Source: an uncultured Bacteroides sp. (GTDB taxonomy: Bacteria > Bacteroidota > Bacteroidia > Bacteroidales > Bacteroidaceae). From it: 12,739 nucleotides of DNA. The DNA is taken from the NCBI RefSeq assembly GCF_910578895.1, contig NZ_CAJTSC010000004.1, positions 93,734-106,472 on the forward strand, in the 5' to 3' direction. The notes under the pieces were generated by a model. That model saw nothing but the letters and a program-made list of their open reading frames with translations, did not search any database and was not told the DNA's origin. Within the stretch, counting starts at the first letter, position 1. Each line of letters opens with the position of its first letter. This document shows positions 1-6,188 of this stretch, piece by piece. Made by a program: the position numbers and the translations under genes.

Positions 1-51
1 TTAAAGTAATAAAATGTTTTCCTTTTTCGTATTTATCATTTCAACGAAATC

Positions 52-65
52 AGCAAATATTTGCT
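52..65. repeat. 14-bp perfect palindrome
   Basis: agcaaatatttgct reads the same on both strands. It overlaps the TTTG of the promoter-like pair and lies in the gene-poor end of the window. It could be a regulator binding site, but short AT-rich palindromes are common. Confidence 0.35.
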
Positions 66-92
66 TCATTTATCCTCTAATCCGTATCTTTG
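60..92 (+). promoter_or_regulatory. Bacteroides-type promoter-like pair
   Basis: TTTG at 60-63 and TATCTTTG at 85-92 match the Bacteroides -33 (TTTG) and -7 (TAnnTTTG) elements, with 21 bases between them, at the upper end of the usual spacing. A transcript would start near 97-100 on the plus strand, opposite to all genes here. The -33 element overlaps the palindrome at 52-65, which could be an operator. Matches this short can arise by chance. Confidence 0.3.
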
Positions 93-252
93 CCAAAAAC
101 CTCCTTTCTTAATGGGGTTAGGAAACGGATGGTTCGCTATGTACCACCAAAACGTTGACCGTCCGCTCCTTTCCATTTTTTTCTTTTCTTATCTCATTTA
201 TACTAACTTGTCTTTATTTACATCCAACACCTATACAGATAGTCTCCCAACC

Positions 253-289
253 GCTGATGGTTCTTGCCGATGATGTTCAGTATCATCGG
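253..289. repeat. 37-bp exact repeat, outer copy, with stem-loop
   Basis: These 37 bases are identical to 3853-3889 inside the ligase/TPR gene, in the same orientation. Within them ccgatgat (267-274) and atcatcgg (282-289) form a perfect 8-bp stem around a 7-base loop. On the plus strand the stem is followed by taatttt. Read on the minus strand the copy encodes M-I-L-N-I-I-G-K-N-H-Q-R-L-G-D-Y, then leaves the ligase sequence and stops a few codons later. Confidence 0.85.
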
Positions 290-327
290 TAATTTTGTAT
301 TCTCATATCCATGTCCATAGCTACATT

Positions 328-771
328 TTACCATTTCCGGATTTTCCTCATCTTATACCGACATGGAGTCGATTGAGTGGCAGAGTCAATACGGCATACC
401 ATCCCCTTCTCGTCCTCTTCCAGCAAATAGAAAAACGCACTTCCCGGCAGGATGACCGCATCATATCCCTGTCCCGATACTTTTCCGTTACAATCACCCG
501 CCGTTATAACAAGCAACGAATCCTTGTAAACCGCCAAAGCATCCATATCACCCGGACTCTTCATAAACACGCAATATTTATGCCCCTTTATCCCATAAAG
601 GCTATCTATATCCACATGGCCGAACCAAAAACTTTCCGCACTCCTTGCCCGGGATGCAATCACAGAAGAACCGACACGGAACATCCCGTCACTTATTCTC
701 TTCCAATTGAAAAAAAAGCCCAATAATAGAATTATGGACAAAGTACCTATAAACACACGCCTTTTTCTCAT
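328..771 (-). CDS. Short membrane-anchored protein, unknown function
   Basis: This 147-residue protein has a basic N-terminus (M-R-K-R-R), one hydrophobic span at about residues 6-22 and then a soluble, probably periplasmic domain. There is no lipobox and no clear signal peptidase site, so the span is probably a membrane anchor. The soluble part alternates short beta strands (KYCVFMKSPGDMDALAVYKD, S-L-L-V-I-T-A-G-D-C) and ends in a basic tail (R-Y-K-M-R-K-I-R-K-W). It starts 43 bases after the propeller gene at 815-1882 and looks like the last gene of the run. I do not recognise a family. Codon use and the intact frame make it a likely real gene. Confidence 0.62.
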   Translation of the reverse strand: MRKRRVFIGTLSIILLLGFFFNWKRISDGMFRVGSSVIASRARSAESFWFGHVDIDSLYGIKGHKYCVFMKSPGDMDALAVYKDSLLVITAGDCNGKVSGQGYDAVILPGSAFFYLLEEDEKGMVCRIDSATQSTPCRYKMRKIRKW

Positions 772-814
772 ACTTTCAATTTATAAAATACTAAAATAGG
801 ATTATCTCCTGATA

Positions 815-1882
815 CTATCTTTTCTGAAACTTTTCCGGCAGAGAGAACTTCATTAAAACCGGATTTCCATCGATGACTATGGCATACACAACGGTTCCAT
901 CGGGCGATAGCGACAGACACTTCAAGTCCATATCACTCTTCAACTCGGCAACTTTCTCCGCATTCCAATTGTACACACATACGGTATTTCCTGCAAATGC
1001 TTTCATACCCTCTTCCCGGATGCTTCTCCCAGAATACAACAGGAATATATAATCGTCTGTAGAAGCAGCGTCAAGATATGCCAGTTTGTTTTCTTGTGAA
1101 GCACCCAAATAGTTCTCTCCATCATATTTATACTCGGGGAAGCTCAAACACCTCGTTTCCTGTAACACCGGAACTCCCTTCTCCACCTTATAGAACGAAA
1201 GAATATCCCCCAACAGACAGTAAGCCAACAAATGCGTGGCAGAAGGAGCTACCGTCATAGCAGCCTGATAAACCTGCGACTTGACGATTTCCGGTACTTC
1301 CCGTTCCTGTTCATCCCGAAATGAATACTCTCCGAACGTCCGACAAACATTCCCCAAACTGTCCAAAAGGCAGAACTGGAATGAACGGTAAAATCCTGTA
1401 GCCACATAGTTTCCATCCGTCAGAGGATGGACTTCACGATGAAAGTGCACACTGTCTCGCCCGTTATAGAACAACGTTTCAATCCTGCCGCCCGCCCCGT
1501 CAGGATACATCCGATATAAAGTCCGCCTATTGGGTTCATACACCGTATACCCATGTTCGCCCATCGGGTTCAGGGATGTAATCATACTCATTTCGTTGGG
1601 TCCTTGCCCATAAACACACCCTTTACCTATATATTTCCCGTCCCTTACATTTACAAAATGTACCAATGAATCCATTTTTGTATCACTGATTGCCATGATA
1701 TTGCCTGACAACGCCAGTTTATTAGGCATCCCCAGCAGAATGTCATCCTCACAAACCGGTGATAACGAGATTTCAAATGTCTCCACCACTGTTTTTGAAC
1801 CACGAGGAGTACAAGACAGTATTACTCCTGCTACAAATATATATACTAACAGGTTTGCTCTTTTCATATCGCATATCTTCAT
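815..1882 (-). CDS. BF3164/TolB-like beta-propeller lipoprotein
   Basis: The product is a predicted lipoprotein of 355 residues with V-I-L-S-C (Cys24) as lipobox. An internal ATG five codons later (Met6, followed by Lys-Arg) would give a more ordinary signal length and is a reasonable alternative start; neither has a strong ribosome binding site. The family segment is G-C-V-Y-G-Q-G-P-N-E-M at about residues 86-96. Blades include F-Q-F-C-L-L-D-S-L-G-N-V, N-T-V-C-V-Y-N-W-N-A-E-K-V and C-L-S-L-S-P-D-G-T-V-V-Y-A-I-V. The order of motifs parallels the gene at 2578-3594, pointing to duplication and divergence within the locus. Its first ATG overlaps a TGA that ends a short open frame (1879-1953). 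The likely role is an envelope binding or scaffold protein; ligand unknown. Confidence 0.82.
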   Translation of the reverse strand: MKICDMKRANLLVYIFVAGVILSCTPRGSKTVVETFEISLSPVCEDDILLGMPNKLALSGNIMAISDTKMDSLVHFVNVRDGKYIGKGCVYGQGPNEMSMITSLNPMGEHGYTVYEPNRRTLYRMYPDGAGGRIETLFYNGRDSVHFHREVHPLTDGNYVATGFYRSFQFCLLDSLGNVCRTFGEYSFRDEQEREVPEIVKSQVYQAAMTVAPSATHLLAYCLLGDILSFYKVEKGVPVLQETRCLSFPEYKYDGENYLGASQENKLAYLDAASTDDYIFLLYSGRSIREEGMKAFAGNTVCVYNWNAEKVAELKSDMDLKCLSLSPDGTVVYAIVIDGNPVLMKFSLPEKFQKR

Positions 1883-2004
1883 TTATACTCTATCCAGACT
1901 TTATCTGTTATCTCCATATCCAACTGTTTTGAATCATCCGGATTGATAACCATGCAAACAACATCCGTATCAACGATGCAACTATGCCTATTTGCACATC
2001 CGTT

Positions 2005-2571
2005 TCAATTCACCATAAACGAGTTCAAGATAGCAAATACAAGTTGTTGTGCTTCAGATGATTTTTCATAATAATCCTTTCGCAAATCCAGTTTGATACA
2101 ATGCACTCTGTTCCCATCCTTTTCCAACAGATAGAGTATCTTGTACTCTACGATACTGCCATCCATTTCTTTACTCTTTTTAATCCCCGTACAATACAGG
2201 TCATCCGAAGACGGATAAGAGTCCTCTATCCGAACCGAAGGTGGAATCGTCAGTTTGCGTGCTTCATCTAAAGAGACCGCCGAACCATCAGCCTTTTCAT
2301 ACGTCTGAATATCAATGCCGACACGAGTCGGAATGTCATTCTTATCCCTTATGGGCGTATGCCATGCAAAATAATAAATAAGATATGGTTTCACCTTACG
2401 CATTCCCGGTTCAACCCCATTGCCCGGCATACCGGGTTGCGGACACCATTCGGCAGGCAGCAACAGCGAATAGAATTTATTCTCTATCACTTTCCATCCA
2501 TCACCCTTTGCTTCCACAGACATTGAAAGCAAAAACAATAACAATAAAAAATACTTCCCAATCCTACACAT
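2005..2571 (-). CDS. Small secreted protein, unknown function
   Basis: This is a 188-residue exported protein. I chose the ATG at 2571; a TTG six bases upstream would add only two residues and is less likely. Residues 1-21 form a signal peptide (a run of Leu/Phe followed by S-V-E-A). The mature part starts with W-K-V-I-E-N-K-F-Y-S-L-L-L-P-A-E-W and ends with F-A-I-L-N-S-F, a layout like Mog1/PsbP-type (alpha/beta) secreted proteins, in which the first strand leads to L-P-x-x-W and the last helix ends in S-F. This comparison is tentative. It lies nine bases after one propeller lipoprotein stop, and a second propeller gene follows 122 bases downstream. I do not recognise a characterised homologue. 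The region after its stop continues to look coding in the same frame (see findings). Confidence 0.68.
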   Translation of the reverse strand: MCRIGKYFLLLLFLLSMSVEAKGDGWKVIENKFYSLLLPAEWCPQPGMPGNGVEPGMRKVKPYLIYYFAWHTPIRDKNDIPTRVGIDIQTYEKADGSAVSLDEARKLTIPPSVRIEDSYPSSDDLYCTGIKKSKEMDGSIVEYKILYLLEKDGNRVHCIKLDLRKDYYEKSSEAQQLVFAILNSFMVN

Positions 2572-2577
2572 AATCAA

Positions 2578-3594
2578 TTAAATTAAAGGTAAATCATACA
2601 CATACAATTCGTTGTCAACTTGACTGTCGACAGCATATATCTTATCAGCCCGTTCATCGACAGCTATCATCGACACTTTCCTGTCGAGCCGGAAACAAGC
2701 GACCGGTTTTCCTTCCCAATTCCAGACCTGCAACTCGCAACGTTCGATGCCGGTATTGACATTCGTACATAGTACATAAATATAATCCCTTACGACACAA
2801 GGGGCACCGGTATAATACGCAGGCTGTTCCTGCACCGGTTTCCGAAAGTCAACCACACAAGGTTCGATTCGCACATCAATATCATGCAAAATATTCATTT
2901 TATCATCATAAATCCTTAAGCGCTTGAAGCGGGAATAAAATACAATTACTCTTTTCCCATCCGCACGGACAGCGCAAGTCTTCAAATAAGGGACAAACAA
3001 AGGAGGATGATTGATTATCTCTTCCCGGTTCACCCACAACGGATACGTTCCTGTCTCGGTCAATTCTCCGGTCTTCCCATCCAACAAACAAAACTCCATA
3101 TTTCCCTCCAAACGTCCCAATGTCAGATACATACTATCCGCCAAACTATAAAACCCGTTATTGGCTATACCTTGTTTGAAAACACTCTTTACATCATGAA
3201 CAGACAATCCCGTACCATCAAAGCCTACCGTTTTGAGCAGATTGCTACCGACTTCAAGAACCGTAAAACGGTTTCCACCAATCTCATTGAAACTTCTCGT
3301 ATCCAACATGATAAATTCATCAGGTCCCTGTCCTCGCCTACCTGCATCGCCTATATAGCTGCCATCTTCTCTTCTAAAAAATGCAAATAAGTTTTCCTCT
3401 TTCTCTTTATAGACATATAGATAATCATCCAAGACCCCTATATAACGCGGCAACAAGATAGGAACCGGTATAGGCACTACTTCAGCCTTCAAACTTCCCG
3501 TCATAGGAAAGGCAGACACCCGCTCCGTCTCTATTGACCTCTTGGTACACGATAGACAAAGACACATTATAGATAGTATAAAAATATTCTTCAT
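2578..3594 (-). CDS. BF3164/TolB-like beta-propeller lipoprotein
   Basis: The 338-residue product is a predicted lipoprotein (lipobox L-C-L-S-C, Cys16). The segment I-G-D-A-G-R-R-G-Q-G-P-D-E-F at about residues 80-93 is the hallmark shared with the other propellers here. Blade-like segments follow, such as MEFCLLDGKTGEL, RLRIYDDKMNILHDIDVR, ELQVWNWEGKPVACFRL and a closing KIYAVDSQVDNELYVYDLP. The W-N-W-x-G-K-P-V blade is also seen in the related gene at 815-1882 (Y-N-W-N-A-E-K-V), so these two are likely close paralogues. It begins 19 bases after the ligase-like gene and its stop is followed directly by the small secreted-protein gene. It probably works in the envelope; ligand unknown. Confidence 0.83.
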   Translation of the reverse strand: MKNIFILSIMCLCLSCTKRSIETERVSAFPMTGSLKAEVVPIPVPILLPRYIGVLDDYLYVYKEKEENLFAFFRREDGSYIGDAGRRGQGPDEFIMLDTRSFNEIGGNRFTVLEVGSNLLKTVGFDGTGLSVHDVKSVFKQGIANNGFYSLADSMYLTLGRLEGNMEFCLLDGKTGELTETGTYPLWVNREEIINHPPLFVPYLKTCAVRADGKRVIVFYSRFKRLRIYDDKMNILHDIDVRIEPCVVDFRKPVQEQPAYYTGAPCVVRDYIYVLCTNVNTGIERCELQVWNWEGKPVACFRLDRKVSMIAVDERADKIYAVDSQVDNELYVYDLPLI

Positions 3595-3613
3595 GGTATA
3601 TTCTCACTCTTTT

Positions 3614-5290
3614 TCATTCTTTTCCTTTAACATCCATCCTCTCCAGTTCCTCCCTCATTTCCCTTATCGCCGTCGAATTCACCTTCGGCTTTTTCGTCAG
3701 TACAATCCGTTTCATTTCCTCAAACTTCTCCGGTTGCCAGTATCCCGGCTCCGCATACAGCTTTGCCAACAGATAATAGGGATATATCCTGCCCGGCAGA
3801 CGATGCACGGCACGCATGAAACAATCTTCCGCCGCCCGGTAATCCCCCAGCTGCTGATGGTTCTTGCCGATGATGTTCAGTATCATCGGGTCATTGCTCA
3901 ACGCCACCGCCTCATTCATTATCCGGGTCGACTCTGCATACCGTTCCAGCTTGTGCAGGCAATGCCCGTACTCGAACATGAACCCATCCTTCCCTCTCAG
4001 CAACGGATAGAGCCTTACGTAATCTTTCAATGCAGCCTCGTAAGCCCCCGCACGATAGAGCATCCGCACGCTCACCTCTTCGCGGCAGGCATCCAGCATC
4101 CGGCGGTCGTCCGCCATGCGGCAGGCGCCATACGCAGCCACCGCCAGCGCCCCTATCACCCAGGTCTTCCACCAAGGCCTCGCCACGCACAACAGCAGCA
4201 ACGCTACCAGCACGACCCTGAACGCGGGAAACAGCAGCGGATAGGACGAAAAGGAGAACACCGCCAGCGAGAGAATGGCCGCACACATCCCGTACTCCTC
4301 CTGGCGCATTCCCCGCCAAAGGCAGAAACCTATCACACACACCACGAACACCGCCGCCGGTATCCCATGCTCCACCGCCACCTTCAGATACTCATTGAAG
4401 GCATATTTCGGGCTTCCCGCCACGCGTTCCTCCCACCAGCCGTACGAGCCTTGCGCGAAATACCGTTCCTGCGCATCCCCGTAGGCAGCCGCGAAGCTTC
4501 CCGTCCCATGCCCGCACCAAGGTTTCTCCGCCACGGCGCGGCAAGCCACCTTCCACATCAGAAACCGCCCCCTGGCGGAATCCTGCTTGATTGTGCACAT
4601 CAGAGCGAACGCCAGCAGCAGCGCCGTCACGCCGGCACCCACAGCCGCCCATGCAAGCTTCCTCTCCTGCCGCCACATCCTGAGCCATGCCTGTCCCCAC
4701 TCCTTCTCCATTCCGACCGCACACATGCACGACACTCCTGCCGCCAGCCATGCCGAACGGCTCATCGTGGCAGGCAGCACGCAAAGGATGCAGGCTCCCG
4801 ATGCCATTGCGATGCACCGCTCCACCTTCAAAGGAAATTCCATGCAGTCCCACCGGAACCACAGACCGACAGTGCGGCACACACATACGGGCAGCACCAT
4901 CGCCAGATAGCCGGCATACGGACCCGGATTGAAGAAAGAGCCGGTCAGCGCATAGCGCGAATGCCCCGACACGGCAAACCCGTACAGCTGGCACAAGCCC
5001 CAGACAGCCTCCACGCCGCCCCAGAGCATCAGCGCCACCGACAGGAGATAGCCGGGAGAGAACCAATACTTACGTTGTCCCAACACCAACAGCACGAACA
5101 GAACGATGCCGCCCGCCGCCACAGCCATCTTGTCGAACCACACCCACTGCCCGATAGTCTCACCCGCCGCCAGTCCGGCATCCGTCACACCCACTGAAGA
5201 GAGCAACAGCAACATGGCAATCAGCAGCAGCACATTTGCCACACAAAACTTCCACACGCTCATCTTATCTTTTTCCATATTCTTTCCCAT
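3614..5290 (-). CDS. O-antigen-ligase-like membrane protein with C-terminal TPR repeats
   Basis: This 558-residue protein has about ten or more membrane segments up to residue 390 and then a soluble TPR domain. The Wzy_C/O-antigen ligase-like core is recognisable by G-S-F-F-N-P-G-P-Y-A-G-Y-L-A (117-130), R-G-R-F-L-M-W-K (240-247), G-H-G-T-G-S-F (260-266) and N-E-Y-L-K-V-A-V-E-H-G-I-P (299-311). TPR-like helices include YEAALKDYVRLYP (417-429), Y-A-E-S-T-R-I-M-N-E-A (451-461), and L-N-I-I-G-K-N-H-Q-Q-L-G-D-Y-R-A-A-E (471-488). The substrate is unknown; relatives transfer or polymerise glycans on lipid carriers. AAAGGA lies eight bases before the ATG at 5290, which supports this start. An internal ATG at 5263 forms an ATGA overlap with the peptidase stop and is an alternative. 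A 37-bp internal piece is repeated at 253-289. Confidence 0.88.
   Translation of the reverse strand: MGKNMEKDKMSVWKFCVANVLLLIAMLLLLSSVGVTDAGLAAGETIGQWVWFDKMAVAAGGIVLFVLLVLGQRKYWFSPGYLLSVALMLWGGVEAVWGLCQLYGFAVSGHSRYALTGSFFNPGPYAGYLAMVLPVCVCRTVGLWFRWDCMEFPLKVERCIAMASGACILCVLPATMSRSAWLAAGVSCMCAVGMEKEWGQAWLRMWRQERKLAWAAVGAGVTALLLAFALMCTIKQDSARGRFLMWKVACRAVAEKPWCGHGTGSFAAAYGDAQERYFAQGSYGWWEERVAGSPKYAFNEYLKVAVEHGIPAAVFVVCVIGFCLWRGMRQEEYGMCAAILSLAVFSFSSYPLLFPAFRVVLVALLLLCVARPWWKTWVIGALAVAAYGACRMADDRRMLDACREEVSVRMLYRAGAYEAALKDYVRLYPLLRGKDGFMFEYGHCLHKLERYAESTRIMNEAVALSNDPMILNIIGKNHQQLGDYRAAEDCFMRAVHRLPGRIYPYYLLAKLYAEPGYWQPEKFEEMKRIVLTKKPKVNSTAIREMREELERMDVKGKE
3853..3889. repeat. 37-bp exact repeat, copy inside the ligase/TPR gene
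   Basis: This is the partner of 253-289. On the minus strand it codes for part of a TPR helix pair (P-M-I-L-N-I-I-G-K-N-H-Q at about residues 468-479). The 8-bp stem with 7-base loop is therefore within coding sequence here. Confidence 0.85.
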
Positions 5291-6147
5291 CTTGTTTTTC
5301 CTTTATGTTCGTCCACCGATTTCCATACTCTCCACGCCTTGCCCACGATATACTCCTCGGGCAGCAGTCCCCAGTAACGCGAGTCTTTGGAGTTCTCCAC
5401 CTTGTCGCCCGCCATGAAGTAATAGTTCTTCGTGAAGCGATACTCCGTAAGCACCCGGTCGCCTATGTATACCCGGTTGTCCTTGCACCGCAGTTTCTCC
5501 TTAAGTTCCCATTCCATCACATTCCTGTAGAGCCTGAACACGGTGCTGTCCAGCCGGATGCGGTCGCCCGCCTTCGGGATGTACAGCGGTCCGAAGTCCC
5601 TCACCGTCCATCGCTGCGTGCCTCCCGGATACGCCTTGACTCCCTTGTCCTCGTCCGACAGCCCCCGCTCTTCGATGAGCGCCCGGAAGCGGTCTTGCGC
5701 CTCCACATTCCCCAGGTCGTGCGGACAGCCGTCCACCCGGTAGCGCCCGTTCACGATGCGGAACGTATCTCCCGGCAGCGCCACGCAACGCTTCACGTAA
5801 TACTGCATCACGTCCATCTCAATCCGCCGCCACTTCTTGGGGCAGGGATAGTTGAACACCACCACGTCGTTCCGTTCCACCCTGCCCCATCCCGGCAGGC
5901 GCTTAATCTCCACCTGCTTGCCGTCCACCGCATCCATCACGTCGAACAGCCGTGCGCCATACTTCACCTTGTTCACCAGGATGGCATCGCCCGCCAGCAG
6001 TTCCGGCTCCATGGAGTCGCTGGGGATATGAAACGATGTGACAAAAAACACCTGGATGACGAGCCACGCAAGCCCCATGCCACAGAGACAGAGAAAGAGG
6101 TTAATGCCCCAATCGAAGATTTTACGAAAAAGAGACGGGTTATTCAT
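5260..6147 (-). CDS. lepB: Signal peptidase I (accessory, SipS/LepB type)
   Basis: This 295-residue membrane serine protease removes signal peptides from exported proteins at the outer face of the inner membrane. One N-terminal membrane span covers about residues 14-37. The motif S43-D-S45-M-E-P gives the nucleophile Ser45, and Y-Y-V-K119-R-C-V-A-L-P-G-D gives the general base Lys119. R-N-D-V-V-V-F-N-Y-P is box C. Near the end, A-G-D-K-V-E-N-S-K-D-S-R-Y-W-G-L-L-P is box E. All catalytic elements are present, with an insertion between Lys119 and box E as is common in Bacteroidetes. Its stop overlaps the next gene by 31 bases, so the ligase-like protein is translationally linked to it. Being embedded among lipoprotein and NVEALA genes, it may be a dedicated enzyme rather than the housekeeping one; that is inference. 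Confidence 0.95.
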   Translation of the reverse strand: MNNPSLFRKIFDWGINLFLCLCGMGLAWLVIQVFFVTSFHIPSDSMEPELLAGDAILVNKVKYGARLFDVMDAVDGKQVEIKRLPGWGRVERNDVVVFNYPCPKKWRRIEMDVMQYYVKRCVALPGDTFRIVNGRYRVDGCPHDLGNVEAQDRFRALIEERGLSDEDKGVKAYPGGTQRWTVRDFGPLYIPKAGDRIRLDSTVFRLYRNVMEWELKEKLRCKDNRVYIGDRVLTEYRFTKNYYFMAGDKVENSKDSRYWGLLPEEYIVGKAWRVWKSVDEHKGKTRWERIWKKIR

Positions 6148-6188
6148 GGTTATGTTTTTAAATTATATAATTGACTTCCGGGCTACTC

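Larger units (their letters stand above)
1..327. other. Gene-poor stretch downstream of the minus-strand run
   Basis: No convincing protein gene is visible. A 70-codon plus-strand frame (61-273) lacks any recognisable signal or domain. A 22-codon minus-strand frame (1-69) has a purine-rich AGAGG before its ATG but no other support. The stretch does contain a 14-bp perfect palindrome (52-65), a plus-strand promoter-like pair (60-92) and a 37-bp repeat with a stem-loop (253-289), listed separately. No clear terminator for the minus-strand operon is seen: the stem-loop is not followed by a T run in that direction. Confidence 0.6.

Noticed and set aside
61..273. 70-codon plus-strand frame in the gene-poor end
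   Set aside because: There is no ribosome binding site, signal or domain, it overlaps the promoter-like element, and its end runs into the relic of the ligase gene in the wrong direction.
267..289. Stem-loop as terminator of the minus-strand operon
   Set aside because: On the minus strand the stem is followed by caagaacc, not a T run. It could only serve plus-strand transcripts.
3542..5197. Long plus-strand open frame of 551 codons opposite the ligase/TPR gene
   Set aside because: It is rich in His, Pro, Arg and Gln with no domain or signal, and arises from the GC-rich third positions of the real gene on the other strand.
5236..6174. 312-codon plus-strand open frame opposite the signal peptidase gene
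   Set aside because: The minus strand has all signal peptidase I catalytic motifs; the plus-strand product is His/Val/Arg-rich without features.
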